A stretch of DNA of 56,024 nt from Gnetum montanum (GCA_015680685.1 MNCI01003758.1:45578-101601), one strand, 5' to 3'; positions 1 through 13,100 are shown, counted from the stretch's first letter. Program-made: numbers and translations. Notes: generated from the letters alone by a model not told the origin.

Positions 1-657
1 GGGTGGCAGAGGGGGCCTTAGGGGCGAGTTGGCAGATGGCGGCAAGCACACTGAGGCCGTTCAAACTCATGTAGCAAGTCCAGGGTGTTGTGGTGCTCTT
101 CGGTGTCCATGAAGTTCGCCGCTTGTTGGATGCCCTGCATAGCAGCCTCTCTCCTACTCCGGTCAGCCGATGAGTCCCCTGCATCCCGATGGAATTTTGC
201 TGACATGTGTCTAATATGTCGCCTGAGTTTCCCCCAGGAGCTCTCACAACTAATGCCCAAGAGGCTGTATGGGCAGCGCCCCCCCCCCCCAAGCCATTGC
301 CGGGCACTGTGCTCGTGTGCCCGGTCAAGTTGCCTTTGTCGTTGCTCTTCTTCTTCCTACATGTGTTTCTGCTCTTCCCGGGCGGCCACCTCTTGGGCTT
401 GACGGGCTGCCTCCTCCTGGCGCAGCTCGTCTCTAACTTGGTCCCGGAGCTCATCAATGAGTTGGGCTCGAGAGGCCTCCATCATGATCGCGTGTTGTCG
501 GGTCAGCTCTTGTTCTCGTTCACGAAGCTGGGCTTCGTGTTCGGCACAAGACTTGGCCAGGGCCTCGATCCACTTTGCCTCCCATTCCTGCCGTTCAGCC
601 TCCCGTGCAGCAGCAGCTGCCTATTGTTCGGCCTGTTGTAATTCCACCGCCCAATTT
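1..657 (-). pseudogene. GRCPY coiled-coil ORF fragment of an L1-like LINE (copy 1)
   Basis: Read on the minus strand, 657-270 gives a long charged coiled coil rich in Glu, Gln, Arg and Ala. It includes EAKWIEALAKS and QLIDELRDQVRDELRQEEAA. The motif GRCPY follows at about 262-280, and then a tail with [25 protein letters not shown]-like residues to about 40. The order and many residues match the plus-strand copy at 7740-8430, so these are two copies of one transposon ORF in opposite orientation. At least one in-frame stop is present and the copy is cut at the window edge. Its biochemical role is unknown; a coiled coil suggests self-association. Confidence 0.7.
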
Positions 658-695
658 GGGGGGGGGGGGGGGGGGGGGGGGGCGGGGGGGGGGGG
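658..695. repeat. Poly-G tract, 38 nt with one C
   Basis: An almost pure G run directly abuts the 5' side, in minus sense, of the copy 1 coiled-coil ORF. In minus sense it is a C run, in the same position as the Pro-coding C run at 7557-7568 of the plus copy. Its length may be real expansion or an assembly or sequencing artefact. Confidence 0.85.
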
Positions 696-1059
696 CATAT
701 ACTCCAATTATGTCATTCTTTGCTTTTTATATTCTTTTTTTTAAAAGAAATGAAAAAGAAGACTTTATTAATCAGAAATTTACATGAAGTCCATCAAGGA
801 AATTATTAGGATTTTTCGTGTTTGCTTTTGACAGGCTTCTTATTAAATACTTGATGTGCCAACTTTGGAGTGAAGTAAAGCATTTACTATACACAATAGC
901 AGTAATTTGGTGACAGGAACATTAACAAGAAACTAAATTACCTATTACAGAGCTGCATCTACCAAGTAGACGAGTAAGATACTAACATATACTTTAAGTT
1001 CTTCCAGGATTTAATCATCTATGAAACATAAAGACTGAAGAATTTGTAACTTAACAGAC
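696..1059. other. Intron 12 of the aminopeptidase gene (incomplete), no feature seen
   Basis: AT-rich sequence between the poly-G tract and the donor of exon 12. I looked for the missing C-terminal exon (a WLW-x-NTRPL-like end) and did not see it. Confidence 0.6.
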
Positions 1060-1140
1060 CTTTTTCCAAACATCTGAGTGATATTGATTTAGCCACCTTA
1101 TTTCCTTTGTTGACATCAAAGATAGGTCAAGCAGTGTGCT
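1060..1140 (-). CDS. APP2: Aminopeptidase P exon 12, penultimate coding exon
   Basis: Codes residues 665-691 (27 codons), [10 protein letters not shown] to YHSDVWKK. The acceptor is TTACAG|AGC and the donor AAG|GTCTGT. The family continues here with a VSPLL...WLWDNTRPL end. Nothing encoding that is visible in 1-1059, so the last exon is outside the window or lost. Confidence 0.92.
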
Positions 1141-4100
1141 CTGTAAAAGCAATTTAGATGCAAAAGGAGAGGTCATTGCATAAAATAACTTAAATTTCAT
1201 AAAATAATTTCTGAGACATTTCATAAAGACATGCCATTGCATTAAATTTAAAAATAAAACAAAAACTAAGCATTTAACAACAGATTAATGACCTATTGGT
1301 TCAAAACTTGCATTAAGAATATTCATGTCTACATTTGGTGTAACTCCACCATGGTGGGTCCCAAGCTTGCATGAGAAAAGTGTTACAAATGTGAAGGTAA
1401 ATTTTGTAGCTCTAGTTGTAAAACATGGGCTTGAGGGTAGGCATAGCGACTCAAAAAGAGATGAGGAATTGCTCACCCACCAACCCTCTCAAAACTTACT
1501 TGGTGAGAAAAACATTGAGCCTCTGGGTCAAGACCTTTATGAAATATTGTTAGCTAATCGGATCTTTCTAGATAGATGTGTGGGATCCATTTTTAATTAA
1601 AAAGTGATTCTCTAGAATGTTCTAGATTGTTGAGATCCATCTAGAAGGATAACTTCCAGATATTTCTAGATTAAAATCTGTAACATGGCTTTGTCTATTT
1701 AAGGATTGAATGCCTTTGTCTGAACAGTTAGAGCTTTGCTTTTCTTGTGGAGTTTTCCCTTTATTCTTGAGGGTTTTACCTTGTAAATCAGTTATTGTTT
1801 TGGTTTTAGATTCAATTTTGCAATTTTATTCATTATCTTCAGGACTTTTCAGCAGATTTATCTCTGTATTTGATCTCACACTATCAATTTTTTTGCTCCA
1901 TTTGCTCTGTTGCATTGCTTTCTCTAACACAGTGTTATCAAAGCAGGGTTGAGGGCTTGTTGGTTTTCTCTGTGGTAAGCTCTTTTGTGTAGGCTAGAGC
2001 AAGGTTCAATAGTACAGATGCAGTTTGATATGAATGTGAACCAAAATCTTGTATCTTAATTTTTTAATTGATAAATATGACCACCTTGCAAGGAATAAAC
2101 TATTGTTAGTTAATGGGTTCTTTCCAGTGGTTTTGCGAGGTCCGTTCTAAATTTAGAAGTGGTTTTTTAGAATGTTCTACATTGTTTCCTTCTAGAAGGA
2201 TAATTTCCAGATGTTTCTAGAAGGATAATTTCCAGATGTTTCTATATTAGAGTATGTAATAAGGCTTTGCCTATTTAATGGTTCGATCCCTGGTCATTGT
2301 GTAAAGTAGGAACACCTCACTTGGATCCATTTAGCAATAAGAGCTAGGCTTCTCCTGTGGAGATTTCCCTATGTTTTTGAATAATTTACCTCATAAATCT
2401 TGTGTTTCTTGTTTTCTATTTTGTATTAGCTGCTATTCCGGTTCTAGGTTCAGTTTTGTATTTTATTCATCATCTTCAGGTTTTGCTGTGGTGTAGTGTT
2501 ATCTTTGTGTTCTCTCATACATTATTCTTTTTCCTATCCATGTGTTCCATTGTGGTATCAAAGCAAGTTTGAGAGCTTGCTGGTTTTCTTTGTGACATTT
2601 TCTTTGGTAGAGGCTAGAGCAAGGTTCAGTAGTATATAGGTACGATTTTGTGGAGAATAAAATGTTTGAAAGCCCCAAAGTGGGAACTATAGGTATTTCT
2701 AGTTGCAAAGGTGTTTGCAAAAATAGAACAATAAGTGAGGAGGTATATTTTGAGGTGTTTCTTTGAATTCACTAGATCTTTCCTTTTTTTTATCTTTCTT
2801 TTGTGATTTTTTGGGAGTTTTTTGCTTAAGTGAGAGTCATGGACTCAAACATGGCTTTTGTTCAAAAGTTTGATGAAAGTTTCTACAACCTTTGAAAGAT
2901 GAAGGTCATAGATTTGTTGTACAACAAAGAAATGGGATATTATTTTGATTAAAAAACCTTATCCATGATCGATAATGATTTTCAGAAATTGGATCAAAGA
3001 GAACTAGGCTTGATTCGTAGGTGTATTGCAAATTCATTCTGATAGAATACCATGATGAAAATTAACATCAATTTTGCTCAGGAAACTGGACTCAAGGTTT
3101 CAAGCTACTAAAGCCTAAGACTTGAACTTAGAATTTTCAGCCAATTTAAAAATTTTCCATTAACCCAACAGGGCGTGAGGAATCATCAATAGCATCACCA
3201 CTTAAATAATTATATATGAAATGGACTTAAGCCATCCTTTACGTGAAGTACATAATATATCCATTAGAGTTGCACTAGAACATTAAAGACCGGATTCCAC
3301 CATGCAAATGGTCCAGAGTTCAACTTACCAAGGTTACATACAGTGTCAAAAAAATCCAGTATTAAATCATGGGCATCAAACATATTTCAGAGCTTCATAG
3401 CATCAAACCCTCAATTTTTGGTTTTACGATCACCTGACTTCTCTACATGGGACACATGCAGGAAAGATTTGTATTCATTTTATAGATAATCATTACTCCT
3501 GAAGTCTCTCGGAATAAAGCACAAATAGGACAAGGTCAAAAACTACAGCCACAAATGTTAGCATAAGGTGGTTCATTGGTTAATTAAAGATATTCCAACC
3601 TAATGGTTTGACCTAGGTTGCATGAAGTGTTTACCAAATGTATTTGCAACCTAATGAAATAATTCTAGATTTCCATGAAGAGATCTCCAACCTAATAGAA
3701 GGTCTAGGTTTTCCTACTAAGTAATAGAACTAGTATAGAGATATAATCATATCAAAAGGCCTCAAGTCTTCTGTCTTGCTTTTCCCTTGCTACAACATCA
3801 TCCTATAACAATACTAATACCAGCTACCTGAACCATTCACAAGATTTTCACTCATAACTTGCACAATAAAAGACCCTTGACCCAATCTCAGAACTTGAGC
3901 ACCAATGTAGAGACATTTAATAACTTGCAAGCTAATGTGGATCATGTCCCAGCACTTGGCATGTAATGCAAAGTATAAACCCTCCTTGAACTTGGCAGCC
4001 AAGGCACATTGGAAGTGTCTTCAACACATCATATAAATAGAGATTTCCCCGAATTGTATGACAAGTTAATAAAGATGCCAATAGCCTCAAGTTTGAAGCA

Positions 4101-7100
4101 ATACATCTACCCTAAATTGCACTATAGCATCAACCGCATCCCATACTACAATCTCCACTATGGCAAGAAGTAATTCTTAGGACTGCTACAACGTAGCATT
4201 CACATCCCATACTACATATACAATATAGCAGCAATCCTAAGTTCTCTATAAAAATGTATTGGAGGTTTACTTAGTTGTTTTTCACCTAATTCGCTAGCTT
4301 TTGAAGATTTTAAACTCTTTGTAAGTAGTTGGAGTTTCAACACTGAAAAAACGTAAAAAGAGAGGAGACATGAAATGGCATCAAGGGTTGAACCAACACT
4401 CTCCCTGAACGTCACAACTTTCGTCTTGACTTAGCTTAGGGGTCACAACACTGACATTAGCATTGCAAGGGGGCAAAATCATCATGACAAATGGAAATGG
4501 CCACAATGGTGAAAGAAGCTGCAGACATCACCCGAACATGCCACAAACAGGTACAATTTGAAATTGCACTACATGGGCATCAATGAAGAAGGAGGAGCAG
4601 CACATTCTGCGTCAACTCCAAAGCCTTGACTTGGAAGAGGAGACATACTGGTGTCAACGATCCTGGGTCAGATGGCTCCGAGAAGGGGACAGGCAAACAA
4701 AATTCTTTTTTGCCATCGCTAAGACACATGGAGGGGGCCAACCACGCTGTCTACACAACCAGAATGGGGAGATTATTGATGACCTGCAGAAAATCGCAAG
4801 GGAGCTGACACAATACTAGGGGAGGATCTGGGCCAAGCGTTCTACCAGGCCCATCTCAGTCCAAGTAGAGCAGGTGCTAAATGAGGAGGACAACACACGG
4901 TTGCTGGGCCCCCTTCTCGTGGCAAGAACTCACAGCCACTATCAATAGCATGCTGGGAGGAAAGGCACCTGGTCTTGACGGCTGGAACCTTGAGTTCTTT
5001 AAAATATTCATGGATATTGTGGAACCCAATATCTTGGACGTGTTCAATCTCATGCTGGCCAAGAGGCAGGTTTGAAGGGAACTCAATTGCTCCTGAATTG
5101 TGTGCATCCCAAAACAATCGGACGCACACCGCCTAGAACACTTCCGCCCTATCGGAGTCTGCAACGTGCTTATTTGGCTCTTCTCCAAACTGCTGGTGCA
5201 TAGGCATGTGCCACTTATGCCCAAGCTTGTGGGAATTAACTAGGCTGGCTTCGTGCAAGGCCAGACCCTTTAAGACCAGGTCCTCCTTATGCAGGAGGTG
5301 CTCCACTCCCTTCGAACTACGGGTTTCCCTGGGCTTTGTCTCAAACTCGACATTACCAAGGCATACGACATGCTCAGCTGGGAGGCCCTGAAGTCCATTA
5401 TGCAACAGAAAGGCTTTGACCAACAGTTCATCCAACTTTGCATTCACATGCAATCTTCTGCCACGTTCTCCTTCGACCAGGGGGGTGGTTGTGGGGTCTA
5501 TCCTCTCCAAGAAGGGGGCTGCGACAAGGGGACCCGCTTTCGCCCCTGCTTTTCATCATCGCTATGGATCTAATGCAAAACTATTGCAGCACATCTAGGG
5601 TGGATGGCTTGGACATTGCAAAGGTGGCATGTCGGGCTGAACACTATGCGAATGACATAATGCTGCTCAGTCGGGCAGCAGTCCCACAAGCACAATGCAT
5701 TAACATCGCTCTGTCCCGCCTGGCAGCTGAGTTGGGGCTGAAAATTAATCGAGCTAAATCTTCAGCTCACTTTGTTAATGTTGATGAACAAGTTAAAAAT
5801 CGGGTGGTGCAAGTCCTGAATATTCTGCCCGGGATGGGCAAAGACACATACCTAGGCATTCCACTCTACCAATGGGGGCAGACTGTATCATGGGGGCCAC
5901 TGATAGAGAAGGTTGAAAGAAGGATGGACCACTAGGCAAATCGCTTCTTGTCTCATAAAGGGCAACTACTTGTGGCGACGGGGATCCTCACGACGGTTAC
6001 CCAGTTCATGGCGGCCATTGCCACCCCCCCAACCACCATCATCAACAAGATCAACATTATGATCAAACACTTCATCTGGAGGGGGCAAAATCCATTTGGT
6101 GAATTGGGAACAGATCGTGCGCCCCCGTAATGCGGGGGGGCTGGGCATCTCATCTTTCGAAGATGAACTGATGTTGAGGCAGCAATGTCTGATACTTCGG
6201 TTTACGCACTCGCATAGGGAGCCGATCCAGTGGATCCGCATCATGAATGCGAAGCATCAACGTTGGGAAGCAGGGGTGCAAGATTCTAGACATTGGCACA
6301 CGCTCTACCAACACGCGCGGGCAATGCAGACCCAAGGGTGATTGGGCCTTGAGCCGCGCAGGTTACTGACAGCCAAGTACCTATAGGTGGCCAGTTGGCA
6401 GCAGATCTGGAGGAGCTGGCTCCTTGAAAAGATCAAGATCTTCCTCTGGTTAATGCGGCTAGACGCGCTGCCTGTGCGTGCTTTCGTATGCAGACATGGC
6501 TTCCTTCAAAGCGACATGTCCCTCGCCATGAGCTATGTGGCACGCATGTATGGGCATTCATAAACAACCAACTGAGCTTGGGCAACCTCCACCAACAGGG
6601 TTTGCTGCCGGATCAGCTCTTACTCCCACTCCCGAAAATAGGTCTCCAACTCAACCTATGCGTGTGCAACGACTTCGTCCCATTTGGTTTCCCATTCACA
6701 CCATTCTTCAGCACGCGCAGTGACCGAAGCCTCTACTACCACGCAATGCAACTCCTCATCCTGTAAAGCCTCGTAATTTGACATCCCTCGTAGGGATGCG
6801 TCTAGCACCACCAAGAGGGGGGGGGGGGGGTGCAACCAACACTGTAACCAATGCTTGACTTTTCGAAGGACACCCCATGGCTTGGACACAAAAGTCTACT
6901 TGATGGATCCACTCACCTAATATATTTTTTTAATTCATGGCATCTTTGACAATCAAGCTCTCACTCAAGNCGGCAATGAGAATCACATCAACGTTTGGGC
7001 CGAACTGCATCACGTTTCAAGAGGACGAGGAGCTCTAGCAGTTGGTGACACAGTGTAGCTGGTGCGACCCCCTACAGCAGTTGGTCGGGGACCCAAACCT

Positions 7101-10100
7101 GGTTGACGACACTTTCTTTACCAACTGGCACAATGACCAGACCTTTTTCCGAGGGTGCGAAGTTATCATTTCAAAATCCTCAATCGCCAGATGTATTGGG
7201 GCCCAGGCTACTAGTGAGGTCATCCTACCATCGACACGTGGTCTGCAGCACGCAAAGTTGTTTTTCGAAGGGCCCATGCCTCGTACACAAAGCCAGCAGG
7301 TACCCAGATCTTCTTTTCCCCGGCTTTGGTCCCGGGCGACAAATCTGGTGGACAGATTCTTTGTCCAATCTGGCAACAGTTCCAAGCTACATGGCATACA
7401 CTTTGCATTTATGCGTTGCCTAAAATTGGGGTACAAGGTAAACCTTCCCCATTTTTTCCTGGAAGCCCTTCTACTTAAATGACGCGGCCGCCATTCGGGA
7501 TTAATCCTTACCTTGTGGCGGGGGCAGAGGGGGGCCAACACCCGTCGTCGTCATTTCCCCCCCCCCCCAGTGGGGGCTCCCCTGCCCCTACGACTTCGTC
7601 CAACCGGGGGAGCTGCTGGACCCTGCCGACAACAACCTTCACATGGAAACGGCAGACCCAACAGGAACAACGCCCCCCTGCCAGCCTCACCAGGCCGAAA
7701 TCCCCACCGTCGAAAACCTCCAGCCACAGCATGAATTGGAACGAGCAGCTACGGCAGGCCACACAGAGGGTCGCAGCCGAAGCGCATGAGGCTAAATGGA
7801 GGGAGTGGGAGGCCAAATGGCACGAAGCCCTGGCGCAAGCCCAGGCCTACCTGGAGGCCTAGTTCTACGAGTGGGAGCAAGAGCAGGTGAAGCAGCAAGA
7901 TCTTATGGCCGACACTGCCCAGGCCCGGTTAGTGGATGAAATCCAGGCCCAAGTGCAACAAGAATTACTACAGGAGGAAGCTACCCAAAGGAAACATGAA
8001 GAAGCGGAGTGGGCAGAACAGGAGCACATGCAGGAGGAAGAGGAGCAACAACAACAACAGCTCAATCGAGCACACAAGCATAACGCTCGACAATGGCTTA
8101 GAGGGGGGCGGTGCCCGTATCTCATCCTCAACATCAGTTACGAGAGCTCTTAGGGGGAGCTCAGGTGCCACATCTGCTGAACCTCGGCACGTTTTCATCC
8201 AAATGGGGGAGCTTCGTCAACTGACAAGAGCAGGCGAGAGTCGACCATGCAGGGTATCCAGCAGGGCGCCAGTTTCATGGACACGGAAGACCACCGAAAC
8301 ACGTTGGACCTTCTTCATGAGCTGGAGCGCCCACACTGCGCCTGCCGTGGGCTATCGACGAACCCCTACGGGGGGGGCGATTTCGAACCGCAGACACTAC
8401 TTGCCCACCCCCTGTTTTGTCTCTTTCCCTGTCCCAGTGCCCCCTAGGTCGGGGAGGCACCCCCCCCCCCCCCCCCCCCCCCTAATGCATTGGTTGAGTT
8501 TTCTAGGGGTTTCTTTTTGCTTGGTTTTAGCATGAATGGCGAGGTTTGGATTGCTTGTGACTTGGGGCTTCTCCCCACCCATTGAGGGCCATTACTAATG
8601 ACCCACAATTTGTAATTCCCTGTACTATATTTCTTTTTTCAGTAATATACTCCCGAATATTTTTTCATAAAAAAAAAGAAGGCAAGGATAAGAGAGAAGG
8701 TGAACAGCAAGAGTTCAAATGGTACCAATAAGGACATATAAGGGATCTCATAATATGGGAGAATGCTGAAAACAGAAATGGAGAATATAATAACTGAAGC
8801 AGCAGAATATAAGGTTTTGCGTGATGAATGCTCAACGATCATAGGGGGGGGGGGGGGGGGGGCGCCGTCGTCGCCCAAACCACAAAAACCAGACAGCCAA
8901 GAATTACAACAATGGAAACCACATTGCAAGAGGCTAGAGCCACCAGCCAAGGGACAGTGGGAACCGTAGCCAGGCTACAGGTGTGTCAACAGTCTATGAC
9001 ACATGCAGTGCGGGCACTCGAGGGCATGGAGGATATCCAATGTGTTATGGTGCAATTCGGAATCCACAAAACTAGTGGCTTGTTGAATAGCTTGCATGGC
9101 TACCTCCCACCAATTCCGCTCCTCGATCGACGCCCTCCCGTTCAGGTCAAAACATGCGGACATTCAGCAAACGTGTTGCCGGAGCATCCCCCACGAGCAG
9201 TCGCAATTGATGCCCAGAACAATGTACGGACAACGCCCATCCCAAATCCATTAGTACATGCTCTGTTCGTGTACCCGGTCCAATTGCCTCTACCTTTGCC
9301 TTTCCTTGTCTGGTTCTCACTCTTGTTGTGTCCACTTAACCTCCTCACGCTCTCTACGAGTAGCCTCTTCCTAAAGCAGCTCCTTCTAGATCTAGGCACA
9401 GATTTCGTCAACCAACTGAGCTTGGGCAACCTCCACCAACAGGGTTTGCTGTCGGATCAGCTCTTACTCCCACTCCCAAAAATAGGTCTCCAACTCAGCC
9501 TATGCGTGTGCAACGGCTTCGTCCCATTTGGCTTCCCATTCACACCGTTCTTCAGCACGCGCAGTGACCGAAGCCTCTACTACCACGCAATGCAACTCCT
9601 CATCCTGTAAAGCCTCGTAATTTGACATCCCTCGCAGGGATGCNTTTGTCCCTTAGCCATTAATATTAAAATTTTTTTCATCTTATTTTGCACATCTCCA
9701 AAGTCATAAACTTTTTATACATTTTATATATGTTGAGCTAATAAAAACATGCACAAATGCCATAGCTACTAAGGTAAAATTAAAAATTTATATTTTAATC
9801 AAACAAATTCAAATGTTAGTGAACCTCCTCTATCTCTTCTAATTGGTCAATATTACTACATTAAATTGTCAAAAATGCATTGTTCTAACTCAATGTATAG
9901 CATGTCTTTGAGCTCTGGCAATAATTGCCCATTTATTTTAGCAAAATTAAAACAAAACGTTAATAGAAAACAAAGGGGATAAAAAGGAATCATGCAAGAC
10001 ACAAAGCTGGGTTTATGACTGCTCAGAACCTCATTGATTTAAATATGATGTATTTTAGAGAGAGAGAAAGAGAGAGAGAGAGATTGAGAGATTTTCAAAC

Positions 10101-13100
10101 AATTATTTTAGTTCAGCTATCATAAGGATCATCACCTAGAGGCTAAATGCTCATTCTGCCAATGTGGGGTCCTAAGAGGGTAGTAGATAAGTGAAAGCCC
10201 AACCTCTTTCAAATAAATCCACCCAAGCTCAAACCCAGGTCTTACCACTTGAGAAACAAAAACCTTACCATCACTCCAAGTGGTGGCCCCTTTAATTCAG
10301 CTATCATATCTGTCGTATATTTTGATAAACTAATAGTGTTCAACAAAAGCTTTTAGAGCTAAATAAATAGTTTGTAAATTACCCAGGTCTTACCACTTTA
10401 GAAACAAAAACCTTACCATCACTCCAAGTGGTGGCCCCTTTAATTCAGCTATTATATCTGTCGTATATTTTGATAAACTAATAGTGTTCAACAAAAGCTT
10501 TTAGAGCTAAATAAATAGTTTGTAAATTGGAAATATTTAATAAATACATTTCACTATGGCTATCTAATATTTTGAAATATTCTGCAAAGTGAACTTATTA
10601 CTTCATTCAAACATCAACTTAATAACATTTAATTGCTTACAAGTATGAAAAAGTGAATTTGTATTTCAAACCTGAATAGGAACGTAAGTAAGCTTTTCAA
10701 AACCAAGAAATTGAACGCCACCAAATCGGTTTGGAGTTCCAACCTCTTGAATTACCAAAAGATTCTGCATTCATCCATTAACATTCATGAGAATACAAAC
10801 ACTCCTAGACAAATGCACGTCAATTTAAAGACATAAAGGCTAGTAAGTCATCAATATCTTATACAAATAATATATATGTCAACAGGATGTGAGACTGACA
10901 GAACAAGAAGCAGAGTATTATGGACAATAAATAGAAGCTATAATATAACAACTGCAATGGCATAGAGTATTTCCGTACATACATCCACCTTTTCATGCAA
11001 AATTTATCCAAAAATTCAAGGGATTAGATTAAGGATCTCTCGTTTCTAACACAAAATAAGCTTACGAATTTTCTGAGATAGTAACACTTGAACCAAATGT
11101 CATTCTTCTACTCAATATATGCTACTCTCAGCTAAACTATTGCCAAGAATGCTTACAGATAACCAATTGGTCTTATAGGCACTGGCATGGGTACCCCATG
11201 GCTAAGATAATTTATGGAATGAAATGAAATGAAGCTTTATTATGTCATGCTTACAGATAACCAATTGGTCTTATAGGCACTGGCATGGGTACCCCACGGC
11301 TAAGATAATTTATGGAATGAAATGAAATGAAGCTTTATTATGTCATGCTTACAGATAACCAATTGGTCTTATAGGCACTGGCATGGGTACCCCACGGCTA
11401 AGATAATTTATGGAATGAAATGAAATGAAGCTTTATTATGTCATGCTTACAGATAACCAATTGGTCTTATAGGCACTGGCATGGGTACCCCACGGCTAAG
11501 ATAATTTATGGAATGAAATGAAATGAAGCTTTATTATGTCATGCTTACAGATAACCAATTGGTCTTATAGGCACTGGCATGGGTACCCCACGGCTAAGAT
11601 AATTTATGGAATGAAATGAAATGAAGCTTTTTTATGTCCAAAGACCTATAGGATTTATTGGACAGATATTACATTTTCATGAAAAATAAAGATAGACTCT
11701 ACAAATTGATCAAGCACCAATAGGGGCATAAAAAAATCATACGAGCTTTTTGTTGTAACATTATAATATTGTTTCAAATGAGTAGTCACAGCACAAAAAA
11801 GAAACATATGTAACTCATCTTCAAGGGCTCTTAATTTGCACAACCTACAAATGTGCTCTTCTCGAAAGAGTTGAATCCGTCTTCCACTTTCAATTTTAAG
11901 ATGATGAACACTTAAGCAAAGCTTGCTAATAACATTTCAATACTTGATGGGAATAGCAGCTGAGAGACAGTGAGCTTCTACATCTAGTTTATTAGATTTA
12001 ATGTGGTGTAAATAAAAGTGTCTCTTGCCCTCCGCATTAGACCACATCTATGTTAAAACCTTCTACTTGACTAGCTGGTGAATATGCTTAAGATTTTGCT
12101 CCACATCTTTCTAAAAGATATTCCATTTTTTCAACCAATGCATCCCCTGAAAATACCAACCATAGTCTCACAAAGCCTTAAGAACTACTTTAGAGAATTT
12201 GTCTTACCTTGAGATATGCGAGTTATGAGTGTATGTAATGAATTGGCATAAGGCTTCTACTTCTAAAAGTAATAAATCAAATTCCCATAATAACATTAAG
12301 GTATTTGCTTCTCATCTTTAACTCATTGAAAAGAGAAGTTTTTGGCACTCTTTCAATATCTTTCCAAAGTTTAGCATTAAGTCTACGTCCGCAAACAACA
12401 CATCCATTCAATACAGTAGGATAGATGATAGTATGAAAAATTTTATTTTCTGACCTTCCAAGCCCAAAGTCCTAAATCCTTGCACTTGTTTTTGAAAGCA
12501 TACATAGCTTTGAAACCTCCTCCTATTTTTTTCTTTGATGCACTTCTCCCACATGTAATTCTTCATATAAATGAGAACCAAATATTTAAAAGAATCTACT
12601 ATTTGCACACTGGTACCTCCAAAATGGAAGTTATAACAGTTATTTCTTGTACCCTTGATCATCAATTTGGTTTTATCTATATTCACTTCAAGACCAGATG
12701 ACTGACAATAAGTTTCTAAAATTTGCAACATATTTTGCATACCTTCTATAGTAGTAGAGATCAAGGAAGCATCATTTGCATATAAAAAGAAAATTTATTG
12801 CTTGGGATCTAATTTTGATAGCATGACTATCTTGCCCGTTGCACAACTATTCCTGCATTTCATCAATAAAGATGTCAAAGAGAGTTGGAGAAAGTGGACA
12901 ACCTTGCTTAACTCTAATTCGGCTCTAAAATAGAAATTTTTTTCTTTGAATTGTTGTTTGTAATTTCAATAACCACTTCCTCATATAATCTTTGAGTTGC
13001 TACAATCAAATCTGAAGAGAGGCCAATTTTATGCAAGCACAACTAAGCTTTGTACATATCACAAAATCATATGCTTTTACAAAAGCAATAAAACAAATAA

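Larger units (their letters stand above)
4560..8680 (+). mobile_element. L1-like LINE, plus strand, 5'-truncated and mutated (LINE-1)
   Basis: Order on the plus strand: reverse transcriptase (4583-6480), a foreign minus-sense insert (6565-6830), the GRCPY ORF (about 6990-8457), then a short 3' end with an A run at 8669-8677. No endonuclease is seen, so the 5' part is lost. A single N at 6970 and pure G or C runs make the 6.5-9.7 kb assembly uncertain. Target-site duplications were not found. It sits antisense inside aminopeptidase intron 11. Confidence 0.8.

Noticed and set aside
1325-1600. Plus-strand open frame of 91 codons as a gene
   Set aside because: It runs into the start of an LTR and has no recognisable domain; probably a chance or transposon remnant.
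7936-8535. Plus-strand 199-codon open frame
   Set aside because: It is a shifted frame through the coiled-coil region. The neighbouring frames match the other copies, and this one does not until the poly-C end.
11151-11640. CRISPR-like array
   Set aside because: The repeats are contiguous 98-bp tandem units without spacers, and the genome is a plant.
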